From assembly GCF_001423485.1 (NCBI RefSeq), contig NZ_LMOD01000003.1, forward strand, positions 633,527 through 697,526: a stretch of 64,000 nucleotides of DNA. The letters run 5' to 3'. The notes under the pieces are model-generated. The model made no database searches, was not told where the DNA came from, and worked only from the letters and a program-made list of their open reading frames with translations. This document shows, piece by piece, positions 31,593 through 39,577 of this stretch; the first letter of the stretch is position 1, and every line of letters starts with the position of its first letter. A program made the translations under genes and the position numbers. This DNA comes from Microbacterium sp. Leaf320. GTDB taxonomy: Bacteria > Actinomycetota > Actinomycetes > Actinomycetales > Microbacteriaceae.

Positions 31593-31670
31593 ACCTGGAC
31601 GCTGAAAACGATCAAGCGTCGGAGCACCGCAGTGCGAACTGCGCCATCGCTCCGGCGGCCCAGTCCAGGT
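31593..31670 (+). ncRNA. Candidate structured RNA (three-way junction with GNRA loop)
   Basis: Outer helix ACCTGG (31593-31598) with CCAGGT (31665-31670). First arm ACGCT/AGCGT (31599-31603 with 31615-31619). Second arm CGGAGC/GCTCCG (31620-31625 with 31649-31654), capped by CGCAGT-GCGA-ACTGCG (31628-31643). Helices follow each other without spare bases on the 5' side, and the tetraloop GCGA is of GNRA type only on the plus strand. It is not a tRNA: there is no T-arm sequence. No known RNA family recognised. A single-sequence fold is suggestive, not proof. Confidence 0.35.
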
Positions 31671-31755
31671 GCGCTCCTACAGCTTGACCAGACAGTACCG
31701 TCATACCCGTCCTCCGGGACCGACGTGTTTCAGATGAACATCTCACCAGTCATGC

Positions 31756-31777
31756 CGCTATCTCGCGTCAGATAGCG
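31756..31777 (-). terminator. Hairpin directly after the serine hydrolase stop
   Basis: CGCTATCT and AGATAGCG form a perfect 8-bp stem with a 6-nt loop, adjoining the TAG stop (31778-31780) of the minus-strand operon. Likely end of the ABC/hydrolase transcript. Confidence 0.6.
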
Positions 31778-32965
31778 CTAGCTGATTGCGTCGCAGATCT
31801 CGCGAAACAGCACACTGTGCAGCCGGTTCCAGTCCTCTGTCACAGGTTCTGGCCACGAAGAGAATTTGACGATGACCGTGCGCGTCGCCGGATCGACCCA
31901 GATGAACTGACCGTGGATGCCGGCGGCGTAATAGTCACCTCGCGCACTGCCGGTGATCCACCACTGGTTCGAATACGATCCTCCGGGATGAATTCGTTGG
32001 AAGACGGTGCCTGAAGCTGCGCTCGGCTTACCGCCCTCAAGTGTTTGTCTGATCCAGTCCTCAGACAGCACTCGTCTTCCGTCGATAGTTCCGGACCCGA
32101 GCATCACCCGGCCGACGCGCGTCAGGTCTCTCGCGGTGCACGCGATGCCGCCGTTCGCGAATCCGAACCCACCGGAGTCGACCGTGATCTGCGCGTCCTG
32201 ATCGCACCCGAGCTGAGACCACAGTCGTTGCGATACCGCCTCGTGGTAGCGAAGCCCGGTGACGTTCTCAACGATCCACGCGAGCACGTCGGTTCCCGCC
32301 GAGCAGTATCTGAACCGTTTACCGTGGTCCCCGCCTCCGCGAAGGGAAGCAAGAAAGGCGTACGTGTCCTGGGGATCTTCGGGGCGGCGCGGACGCCAGC
32401 CCGCAACGCGATCTTGCGCTTGCACTTCCGAGGCCGGATTCCTGTAGTCCTCGTCGTAGTCGACGTCGACGGTCATGTCGAGCACCTGCTGTACCGTCGC
32501 CGCACCGTAAGCGCTGTGGGTGAGGTCAGGCACGTAGTGATCGACGCGACGGTCAGGGTCGATTCGCCCGTCAGCGACCAGAGTGCCGATTGTGAGACCA
32601 CAGATTGACTTCGAAACGCTCATCAGCAGGTGCAGGCTATCGGGGCCGTGTCCCTCGTGATAGTGCTCGGCAATGACTTCATCGTCGCGGACGACGACCA
32701 GTGCGTCGGTGTAGCTCTCTTCCAGCCGCTCGCCGAGCGTCGGCAGCGCGGCCAGCGCGCCCAGTCCGACCACCGAACGCTGGGAAGTTTCCATGGTGCG
32801 GTGGGCGATCCGCGCCGTGGGCACGAACTCAGAGACATGTCCGAAAGCCCACCGGTTGTGCGGAGCATCCTGCCAGGTGTCGAGCGTCGGACCTGCTTCG
32901 GTAACGGCATGATTGCGGGACACGCGGCCTTCGTTGCCGAGGGATCGAGGGATCAGAGATGTCAC
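31778..32965 (-). CDS. NylB/EstB-like serine hydrolase (beta-lactamase fold)
   Basis: 395 residues from GTG 32965 with AGAGGA upstream. Beta-lactamase/PBP-fold hydrolase of the 6-aminohexanoate-oligomer hydrolase (NylB)/EstB group. The catalytic S-x-x-K is S-V-S-K (LLMSVSKSICGL), Tyr is in R-Y-C-S-A-G-T-D-V-L-A-W, and a late G-I-H-G-Q-F replaces the K-T-G motif. No signal peptide is evident, so it should act in the cytosol, on an imported substrate. It is the last gene of the ABC operon (49 bp after the ATPase stop), and probably cleaves the compound the transporter brings in: amide, ester or peptide. Confidence 0.85.
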   Translation of the reverse strand: MTSLIPRSLGNEGRVSRNHAVTEAGPTLDTWQDAPHNRWAFGHVSEFVPTARIAHRTMETSQRSVVGLGALAALPTLGERLEESYTDALVVVRDDEVIAEHYHEGHGPDSLHLLMSVSKSICGLTIGTLVADGRIDPDRRVDHYVPDLTHSAYGAATVQQVLDMTVDVDYDEDYRNPASEVQAQDRVAGWRPRRPEDPQDTYAFLASLRGGGDHGKRFRYCSAGTDVLAWIVENVTGLRYHEAVSQRLWSQLGCDQDAQITVDSGGFGFANGGIACTARDLTRVGRVMLGSGTIDGRRVLSEDWIRQTLEGGKPSAASGTVFQRIHPGGSYSNQWWITGSARGDYYAAGIHGQFIWVDPATRTVIVKFSSWPEPVTEDWNRLHSVLFREICDAIS

Positions 32966-33014
32966 GACAGGGTCCTCTTTGCGTCGGATCGTGGTTCTGG
33001 TGTGGAGAGTCGAT

Positions 33015-33845
33015 TCACAGCTGCTCAGCGCCTTTCGGCGTCGTGACCAACGTGCCCCGTTCGGTGATCGGTACGGCACCGGGGGTCTCGGGCATGGCCG
33101 CGATCAGTCGTTGCGTGTATTCGTGGCTCGGGTTGACGAGCACCTCTGCTGCGGGCCCGGACTCTACGAGCTCGCCTTTCCTCATGACACCCGCCATGTC
33201 ACTCATGTATCGCACGACGTCGAGATCATGCGAGATGAGTAGATAGCTGAGCGAGTACTCGCGCCGAAGCTCCTGCAACAGATTGAGAACCTGTGCCTGC
33301 ACCGAGACATCGAGTGCGCTTGTCGGCTCGTCGAGCACCAGAAGCTTCGGTCGAGTCGCGAGGGCCCGGGCGATTCCGACACGCTGGCACTGACCGCCGG
33401 AGAGCTGGTGTGGCAGTCGTTCGGCATGGGATTGCGCGAGCCCGACCTCATCCAGCAGTTCCCTCGCTCGCGCAGCGAGTACTCGTCCGCGCAGTGCCGT
33501 ATGCGTGCGCAGTGGTTCCGCAATCGACTGCTCGATTGTGAGCCGAGGGTTCAAGGCTGCGACTGGGTTCTGGAAGACCATGCCCGTACTTGCGCGCAAG
33601 CTCCTTAGCTGTTTGCCGCGTAGGCCGGTGATCGGTCGCCCGTCGACGCTGGACGATCCGGAGGTTGGCTCAATGAGGCGCAGGGCGCACCGCGCTATCG
33701 TGCTCTTGCCGGAACCGGACTCGCCGACCAGCCCGAAAGTCGTACCGGCCTCCACTTCGAAGGACACACCGTTCACGGCTCGCACCTCGCTGCGATAGGA
33801 GCGATAGACCTTGACGATGTTGTCCACGGTCAGCATGGCGGTCAT
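33015..33845 (-). CDS. Family-5 (peptide/nickel type) ABC transporter ATPase, DppF/OppF-like
   Basis: 276 residues. Walker A G-E-S-G-S-G-K-S-T, Q-loop V-F-Q-N-P, signature L-S-G-G-Q-C-Q-R, Walker B LLVLDEPTSALD, switch ISHD. The C-terminal stretch (P-S-H-E-Y-T-Q-R-L-I-A-A) is typical of OppF-type ATPases. The ATG overlaps the partner ATPase stop by 4 bases. It pairs with the 33842-34837 ATPase to power import through the two permeases. Confidence 0.92.
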   Translation of the reverse strand: MTAMLTVDNIVKVYRSYRSEVRAVNGVSFEVEAGTTFGLVGESGSGKSTIARCALRLIEPTSGSSSVDGRPITGLRGKQLRSLRASTGMVFQNPVAALNPRLTIEQSIAEPLRTHTALRGRVLAARARELLDEVGLAQSHAERLPHQLSGGQCQRVGIARALATRPKLLVLDEPTSALDVSVQAQVLNLLQELRREYSLSYLLISHDLDVVRYMSDMAGVMRKGELVESGPAAEVLVNPSHEYTQRLIAAMPETPGAVPITERGTLVTTPKGAEQL

Positions 33846-34837
33846 CGGATACTCCTGTCACTGGAGTCAGCCCGAATACACGCAGCCTCATGGAGCGGCG
33901 AGACCGGTACCAACATGGGGTCGATATCCGCGCATGCCTCGACTGCGAGTGGACATCGGTCGCGAAAAGAGCACCCGGACAGGTTGAGCAGGTTTCCCGG
34001 CACCGATCCTGGAATCGCCTCGAGCTTCTGTCCCGGGCGGTGTCGGGCGGGCAGCGCTTCGAGCAGGCCGCGGGTGTAGGGGTGGGACGGGTCACGCAGG
34101 ACGGCTTCCGTCGAACCGGTTTCGACCACGCGCCCGGCGTACAGCACGGCGAGACGGTCACACACTTCCTGCACCACACCGAGATTGTGGGTGATGAGCA
34201 GGACACCGAAACCGAAGCGGTCACGCAGCGCCAAGATCAGCTCGAGAATCTGTTTCGCGATTGTCACGTCGAGCGCAGTCGTCGGCTCATCCAGGATCAA
34301 CAGCTTCGGCTCGCACACCAGAGCCATCGCGATCATCGCTCTCTGCAGCATTCCCCCTGAGAGTTCATGCGGATAGCTTCGATAGACCCGATCCGGATCA
34401 GGCAGCCCCACCTGCTCGAGGTAGTGGAGGATGTGTGCTTTCGCGGCAGCGCGTGACAACTTCCGTCCCGCGACACGACGATGCCTGTCGATGACATCCT
34501 TCATCTGCTGACCGAGCGTGAAAACAGGATTGAAAGCGGTGCCGGGGTTCTGGAACACGATTGAGATCGCGTCGCCGCGTGCCGAACCGCCACCGCCGAA
34601 GGGCTGCTCAACGCCGTCGAGTATCACGCGCCCACTCGGAACTGCGCCTTTCGGAAGAAGCCCCAGGACGGCGAGCGCCGTCAGGCTCTTGCCACAACCC
34701 GTCTCGCCGACGATGCCTACCACCTCGCGAGGAGCGACAGACAGGGTGATTCCTCGCACGGGGCGGTTCGTGAGCTCGCCGCGCTCCTCGAACGCGACCT
34801 GGAGGTCCTCGATGCGGAGTAGGTCGGTGGTTGTCAT
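33842..34837 (-). CDS. Family-5 ABC transporter ATPase, DppD/OppD-like
   Basis: 331 residues from ATG 34837. Walker A G-E-T-G-C-G-K-S, signature L-S-G-G-M-L-Q-R, Walker B LLILDEPTTALD. The C-terminal oligopeptide domain carries a Cys pattern, C-S-F-R-D-R-C-P ... E-A-C ... A-A-C-I, which in OppD/DppD proteins binds an iron-sulphur cluster. Overlaps the permease gene by 4 bases. Confidence 0.92.
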   Translation of the reverse strand: MTTTDLLRIEDLQVAFEERGELTNRPVRGITLSVAPREVVGIVGETGCGKSLTALAVLGLLPKGAVPSGRVILDGVEQPFGGGGSARGDAISIVFQNPGTAFNPVFTLGQQMKDVIDRHRRVAGRKLSRAAAKAHILHYLEQVGLPDPDRVYRSYPHELSGGMLQRAMIAMALVCEPKLLILDEPTTALDVTIAKQILELILALRDRFGFGVLLITHNLGVVQEVCDRLAVLYAGRVVETGSTEAVLRDPSHPYTRGLLEALPARHRPGQKLEAIPGSVPGNLLNLSGCSFRDRCPLAVEACADIDPMLVPVSPLHEAACIRADSSDRSIR

Positions 34838-35727
34838 CGCTTCACCTGCCGGGGGTCGAAGAAGTCGCGCAAAGAGTCGCCGAGAAGATTGAACCCGAGC
34901 ACGGTCACGAAGATGGCCAACCCGGGGAACGCGGAGATCCACCACGCAGTGAAGATCTGTCCGCGCCCCTCCGCGACCATGAGGCCCCAATCGGGCGAGG
35001 GAGGTTGCGCTCCCAGGCCGATGAAGGCGAGGGAACCTGCGGCGAGCACCACGGCGCCGATGTCGACCGTGGCTTGAACCAGGATCGGTGTCAGACAGTT
35101 GCGCAGGATGTGCCGCGGAAGGATTCTCCAGGCGGGGACGCCGGTCGCGCGCGCCGCCTCGACAAATGGGCGGTCACGCAGAGCCCGTGCTTCCGCGCGG
35201 ACCAGTCGGGCGTACCAGGGCCACCAGGAGATCGCCAGTGCGATGCCGGCGTTCGTGAGACTCGGCCCCAGGATCGCTACGGTCACCATCGCAAGCAGCA
35301 ACGGAGGGAAAGCCTGAAAGATCTCGGTGACGCGCATCAGGACGGTGTCGAGCCATCCGCCGCGGTAACCCGCGATCGCGCCGAGAGGGACGCCGATGAG
35401 GGCGGCGATACCGACGACGAAGAGGGAGATCGTGAGCGCTGGGCCGGTGCCGATGATCACGCGGCTCAGAATGTCCCGCCCGAGTTGATCCGTACCGAAC
35501 CAGTGCACGGCGCTGGGAGCCAGCCCGCGATTCTCCACGCTGGTCTCGCCGTATCCCTGTTCGGGGAAGGGCGCGATCCAGGGCCCGAAGAGTGCCAGGA
35601 TCGTGACGAGGATGATGAGCACGAGTCCGAGGAGCGCGAGTCGGTCCGTACGGAGGACGCGCATGATCCGCGAGACGGTGCTGCCCCCCACAGGGACGAA
35701 AGTCGGGAGTATTGCGGTGGAGGTCAT
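34834..35727 (-). CDS. Family-5 ABC transporter permease, DppC-like
   Basis: 297 residues from ATG 35727 (M-T-S-T-A-I-L-P). Six membrane segments. The N-terminal helix is followed by H-W-F-G-T-D-Q-L-G-R-D-I-L-S-R, a DppC/OppC hallmark, and the EAA loop is near EAARATGVPAWRILPRHILRN. Overlaps its neighbours by 4 bases on each side. Confidence 0.92.
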   Translation of the reverse strand: MTSTAILPTFVPVGGSTVSRIMRVLRTDRLALLGLVLIILVTILALFGPWIAPFPEQGYGETSVENRGLAPSAVHWFGTDQLGRDILSRVIIGTGPALTISLFVVGIAALIGVPLGAIAGYRGGWLDTVLMRVTEIFQAFPPLLLAMVTVAILGPSLTNAGIALAISWWPWYARLVRAEARALRDRPFVEAARATGVPAWRILPRHILRNCLTPILVQATVDIGAVVLAAGSLAFIGLGAQPPSPDWGLMVAEGRGQIFTAWWISAFPGLAIFVTVLGFNLLGDSLRDFFDPRQVKR

Positions 35728-36740
35728 GAGAGCCTCACTCGAGGATCGAGTCGTGCCTGAGCAAGGTCCACGACGAAGTTGGCGATGAGGTAGCCGGCGG
35801 CCCCGAGGAGGGTGATCGCCATGATGGCCGGGTAGTCGACCGCAATCATCGCGTTGGCGGCGAACTGGCCGATACCGGGCCAGTTGAAGACGACTTCGAT
35901 GAAGAACGTGCCGGTGAGCGCGTACGCCGAGGCGAGGCCGATGATGGTCATCGTGGGCGGCAACGCGTTCTTCAATGCGAGTTTCCAACGAATCACACCA
36001 CCCCTCAGCCCGTACGCGTTGGCAGTGAAGATGTAGTCCTGTCCGAGCACTTCGAGCATCGAGGCTCGAGTCATCCTGGCGATGAGGCCCATCGGATATG
36101 CGGCGAGCGTGATGGCGGGAAGAATCAGATGAGCCAGTCCGTCACTGTATGCGACCCAGTTCCCGGTGATGAAGCTGTCGAACAGGGGAAAGCCGGTGAC
36201 GCGGGAGATCGGCGACACATAGTCGACCTCGGTGCTGAACTGGCCGGTGGCCGGGAGAAGCTTCAGCTGACCGACGAAGAGGACCTGAAGCAGCAACCCG
36301 AGCCAGAAAGCCGGCATGGATACTCCGCCGATGGCGAGAAACCGGATCGCGCCGTCGAGGGCCTTGCCCGGCTTCTTGGCCGCGACGACGCCGAGTCCGA
36401 TCCCCACGATGATCGCTATCAGGATCGCGGCGAAGAGCAGCTCGAGCGTTGCCGGCAGACGTGTGGCGAACTCATCGAGTACGGGACGCTTGGTAGCGAG
36501 GGAATTGCCCCAGTCGCCCGTGATCAGTCCTCCGAGATATCCGAGGTACTGCACGATGAGCGGCTGGTCGAACCCCAGCTGTTCGCGGATGCGTGCGAGT
36601 TCCTCGGGTGGGGCTTTCGGACCGGCGTACACGACGGCGGGGTCGGTGGGGATGACCCGTGCCAGCACGAACACGACGAGCGTGAGCACGAAGAGCACGA
36701 GCACCGCGGTCCCGAGCCGGCTGGCGAGGAAACGCAACAT
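35724..36740 (-). CDS. Family-5 ABC transporter permease, DppB-like
   Basis: 338 residues. Six membrane helices. Opening M-L-R-F-L-A-S-R-L-G-T-A and the DppB motif D-P-A-V-V-Y-A-G-P with LGFDQPLIVQY. EAA loop near AYGLRGGVIRWKLALKNALPP. First gene after the binding protein, from which it is separated by a 17-bp-stem hairpin. Confidence 0.92.
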   Translation of the reverse strand: MLRFLASRLGTAVLVLFVLTLVVFVLARVIPTDPAVVYAGPKAPPEELARIREQLGFDQPLIVQYLGYLGGLITGDWGNSLATKRPVLDEFATRLPATLELLFAAILIAIIVGIGLGVVAAKKPGKALDGAIRFLAIGGVSMPAFWLGLLLQVLFVGQLKLLPATGQFSTEVDYVSPISRVTGFPLFDSFITGNWVAYSDGLAHLILPAITLAAYPMGLIARMTRASMLEVLGQDYIFTANAYGLRGGVIRWKLALKNALPPTMTIIGLASAYALTGTFFIEVVFNWPGIGQFAANAMIAVDYPAIMAITLLGAAGYLIANFVVDLAQARLDPRVRLS

Positions 36741-36767
36741 AGATGACTCCAGAGATCAGGCGGTGGA

Positions 36768-36810
36768 TCAGTATCCGGTGGACCGAGCTCGCCGGTCCAC
36801 CGGATACTGA
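36768..36810 (-). terminator. 17-bp perfect hairpin between the binding-protein and permease genes
   Basis: T plus CAGTATCCGGTGGACC (36768-36784) pairs perfectly with its reverse complement at 36794-36810, loop of 9 nt. It sits in the 81-bp gap between SBP stop and dppB-like ATG, where partial termination or mRNA stabilisation would give much more binding protein than permease. Confidence 0.8.
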
Positions 36811-36821
36811 CGTCCGGCGTT

Positions 36822-38423
36822 TCAGCTCGCGGGCTGAATCGGTGCGAAGAAGGTTGTGAAGGGGTAGTTCTCGTTGAAGTCTGCGACTTCCAGTCCCTTC
36901 GGAACCACGCTCACCGCCTGCGCGTCGTAGAGGAAGACAGCGGGTGCCTGGTCGACGAGCAGCTCCATCGCCTCCTCATACTTCGCCTGGGCCGCGGGGC
37001 GGTCGCTGCCGGTGAGCGTCCCCGCCTCATCGATGAGGGCGTCGTATTCGGGGTCGTTCCAGTAGCTGAGGTTGAAGAAGGGCTCTTCGCTCGAGTGGAA
37101 CAAGGAGTAGAGGTTGTCCGCGCCGGCATCGCTGTATGTGGGCCAGTAGTACAGAACGAAGATGTCCTGGGCGGTAGCAGGGTCGGCCTTCGCGTTCTCC
37201 CACTGCTGATTGAACAGCTCCGCCCGCACGTCCAGAGTGACGCCGATCTTCGCGAACGCATCTTTGATGAGCGGAACGAATCGGGCCTGAGCCGGGTTCT
37301 CTGATGCGAAGGTGAGAGTGAGCGTGAGCCCGTCGGCATGGCCGGCTTCTGCGAGAAGTGCTTTGGCCTTGTCCAAGTCCTGGGTGTACTGCGGAACGTC
37401 CTCGGAATAGGGGAAGATGCCCTTCGGTACCGGACCGCGCGACTGCGTCCCGTACCCAGCGCCACCGACATCGATGATGTCCTGGTAGGGCACTGCATAG
37501 CTGAGCGCCTGACGCACCTTCGGGTCGTTCAGTGGCGCTTTGGCCGTGTTGAAGAGCGCCAGGAAATTGAACGGCGAATTCGAAGTCTTCACCGACGACT
37601 CCAGGTCGGCCGCCACCGTGTCGATGTTCTCCAGCGGGAGGTTCGTCGCGAGATCGACCTCGCCGGAGGTCAGCATCTGCTGCGCCGTGACCGCATCCGG
37701 CGTGATCGCGATGTCGACGATGTCATAGCTCGGGGCGGCATCCTCGTTCCAGTAGTCGTCGTATGCCTCCAGGACCACCTTCTCCCCCGGGGTGTAGGAC
37801 TTGACGGCGTACGGTCCGGAGCCCGCGTCGATACCCTGCTCGAAGTACGCCTCATCGTCCGCCGAAGCCTCGAGCGCTTTGGGCGACACGATCCATGCAC
37901 CGTAAGTAGAGGCGGCGATGAGATCCATCGGCGCCGAGTAGGAGAGATTCATGACCACTGTGGTGTCGTCTGGTGCCTCGACGGACTCGAGCGGAGCCCA
38001 GATGAAGGATGCACCTGCGTGGTCCTGTGCGGCTTCGATGCTCGCCTTGACGGCTTCGGCGTCGACGGTCTCTCCGTCATGGAAGGTCGCGCCTTCGCGG
38101 ATCGTGAAGGTCCAGGTGAGTCCGTCCGAGCTCACTTCCCATGACTCGGCGATTGCTGGGGTGAATTCCTCCGCGGCACCGTCAGCGTTCTTCCACAGGA
38201 GGGGCTCGTACACGTTGCCGAGGTAGAGAGCCTCGGTGGAGAACGACCGCACCGGATCCCAGGTCGTGACAGCCGCTGACGCGGCGACGCTGAGTACGGA
38301 CGAACCCGAGTCGTCGTCTGCTGTGCCGCTGCCTACCGTGCATCCGGCGAGAGCGAGCGCGGCGACGGTGCTGAACACAAGAACTGATGGTGCGCGAAGT
38401 GACCGCGCCGGTGGGACTGCCAT
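36822..38423 (-). CDS. Family-5 solute-binding lipoprotein
   Basis: 533 residues from ATG 38423 with GGAGG 5 bases upstream. Signal peptide with lipobox L-A-L-A-G-C. SBP_bac_5 fold: YEPLLWKNADG, FHDGETVDAEAV, GSGPYAVKSYTPGEKV, DPKVRQALSYAV. Binds the substrate of the importer outside the membrane. Family-5 proteins take peptides, nickel chelates, opines or oligosaccharides; the cytosolic NylB-like hydrolase in this operon suggests an amide- or peptide-like substrate. First gene of the operon, divergent from a LysR gene. Confidence 0.9.
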   Translation of the reverse strand: MAVPPARSLRAPSVLVFSTVAALALAGCTVGSGTADDDSGSSVLSVAASAAVTTWDPVRSFSTEALYLGNVYEPLLWKNADGAAEEFTPAIAESWEVSSDGLTWTFTIREGATFHDGETVDAEAVKASIEAAQDHAGASFIWAPLESVEAPDDTTVVMNLSYSAPMDLIAASTYGAWIVSPKALEASADDEAYFEQGIDAGSGPYAVKSYTPGEKVVLEAYDDYWNEDAAPSYDIVDIAITPDAVTAQQMLTSGEVDLATNLPLENIDTVAADLESSVKTSNSPFNFLALFNTAKAPLNDPKVRQALSYAVPYQDIIDVGGAGYGTQSRGPVPKGIFPYSEDVPQYTQDLDKAKALLAEAGHADGLTLTLTFASENPAQARFVPLIKDAFAKIGVTLDVRAELFNQQWENAKADPATAQDIFVLYYWPTYSDAGADNLYSLFHSSEEPFFNLSYWNDPEYDALIDEAGTLTGSDRPAAQAKYEEAMELLVDQAPAVFLYDAQAVSVVPKGLEVADFNENYPFTTFFAPIQPAS

Positions 38424-38494
38424 GGCTGCCTCCTGCTGTGTGATCGCCACCGGTCGGGTGCGGCGGCGAATTTTTGCCAGTCTATGGACGCCGA

Positions 38495-38511
38495 CCAATA
38501 ACGCGCCAATA
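38495..38511. promoter_or_regulatory. Direct repeat CCAATA between LysR gene and ABC operon
   Basis: CCAATA at 38495-38500 and 38506-38511 is repeated one helical turn (11 bp) apart in the divergent promoter region. A plausible LysR contact site. Confidence 0.35.
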
Positions 38512-38547
38512 CTTAGATGCGGCTAACTCGATACCTCGGAGGCATCA

Positions 38548-39477
38548 ATGGATCTGCGTCTGCTTCACTACTTCCTGGCGGTGTGCTCGACCGGAACGCT
38601 GCACGCAGCTTCGGCCGTCGTTCATGTCGCTCAGCCATCCCTGAGTCGCCAGATTCGGCGACTCGAACAAGATTTGGGCTTCACTCTCTTCGACCGCTCA
38701 GCGCGTGGGTTGTCTCTCACCGCCGCCGGCAGGATGTTCCTTCCGGTCGCTGAGGACCTTCTCACCAGAGCGACTCAGGCGCAGTCGACCGCGCGTTCGA
38801 TAGCACGCGGAACCGTGTCCGACCTCGTCGTCGTCGCAGCTCCGACCACGATGGCCGACATCATCTCCCCCTTCATCGTGCGCTCGGGGGCGTCAGGGAT
38901 CATCGGCAACGCGATTGAAGCGATGCCGGAGAATGTGTACAGCGTCATCGAACGTGGCGATGCTGACTTCGCCGTCGGCACGCGGATTCCGCCCGCCGAA
39001 CTCAGTTCGATGGTTCTGGGGCACGCCTACCTGTGGGCGCAGATGCCGGCGTCACATCCCCTGGCGAGCCGCCCGAGTGTTCCCATCGCCGAACTCCTTC
39101 AGGAATCTCTTATCGTGATGAGTCCAGCTCATGGGGTGAGGCAGATGCTGGATTCCGCCGCCGCACGCGCCGGACTCGCCTTCACGGCCTCTGTCGAAAC
39201 ATCCTCCCCCGTGCTCGCCCAAGCTCTCGCTGCGGCAGGCCGTGGCGTCTGCGTGCTCTCCGACGACCCGCAACACGACCTCGTTGCTGTTCCGATCTCA
39301 GCCCCGGGAGGCGAACTCATCATCACCCTCTTCGGCGTGTGGGACGAGCTGCACTATGCGAGCGCGCACATTGCCACGTGTCTGAAGGAACTGAGTTCCT
39401 TCAACTCTGAGCTGTACCCACAGACGACGAAATTCAGCGCCAAGGAAGCGATCCGTGAGGATGTGACGATGCCGTGA
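38548..39477 (+). CDS. LysR-family regulator of the ABC/hydrolase operon
   Basis: 309 residues. Winged helix LRLLHYFLAVCSTGTLHAASAVVHVAQPSLSRQIRRLEQDLG (quoted in parts by residues 3-44), CbbR/CynR-like, then the effector domain. Divergent from the binding-protein gene, with 124 bp between starts. Probably activates the importer and hydrolase when the substrate is present. The inducer is unknown. Confidence 0.85.
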   Translation: MDLRLLHYFLAVCSTGTLHAASAVVHVAQPSLSRQIRRLEQDLGFTLFDRSARGLSLTAAGRMFLPVAEDLLTRATQAQSTARSIARGTVSDLVVVAAPTTMADIISPFIVRSGASGIIGNAIEAMPENVYSVIERGDADFAVGTRIPPAELSSMVLGHAYLWAQMPASHPLASRPSVPIAELLQESLIVMSPAHGVRQMLDSAAARAGLAFTASVETSSPVLAQALAAAGRGVCVLSDDPQHDLVAVPISAPGGELIITLFGVWDELHYASAHIATCLKELSSFNSELYPQTTKFSAKEAIREDVTMP

Positions 39478-39577
39478 TGCCTGGCGAGCATCAAGGAGGA
39501 GCCGAACTGGTCGTGGACTGATCGACGGGATGCCGTTCACACTGACTTCCACCCGCTCAACAGATCCTGGAGTCCAC

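Larger units (their letters stand above)
31368..31777. other. Gene-poor stretch of 410 bp with several hairpins
   Basis: No coding region supported. It holds a strong terminator-like hairpin (31462-31488), a 14-bp GC palindrome GGCGGGGCCCCGCC (31548-31561), a candidate structured RNA (31593-31670), a short GTCC-TCCG-GGAC hairpin (31709-31720) and the terminator at 31756-31777. Base composition appears less GC-rich than the flanks, and the stretch marks the left edge of the accessory block. Confidence 0.6.

Noticed and set aside
31593..31670. tRNA interpretation of the nested helices
   Set aside because: No T-arm GTTC-type sequence, no 4-arm cloverleaf and no acceptor end; kept only as a candidate structured RNA.
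39530..39577. ATG 39530 as start of the secreted hydrolase
   Set aside because: Adds 16 non-hydrophobic residues before the signal peptide; GTG 39578 has GGAG at the right distance.
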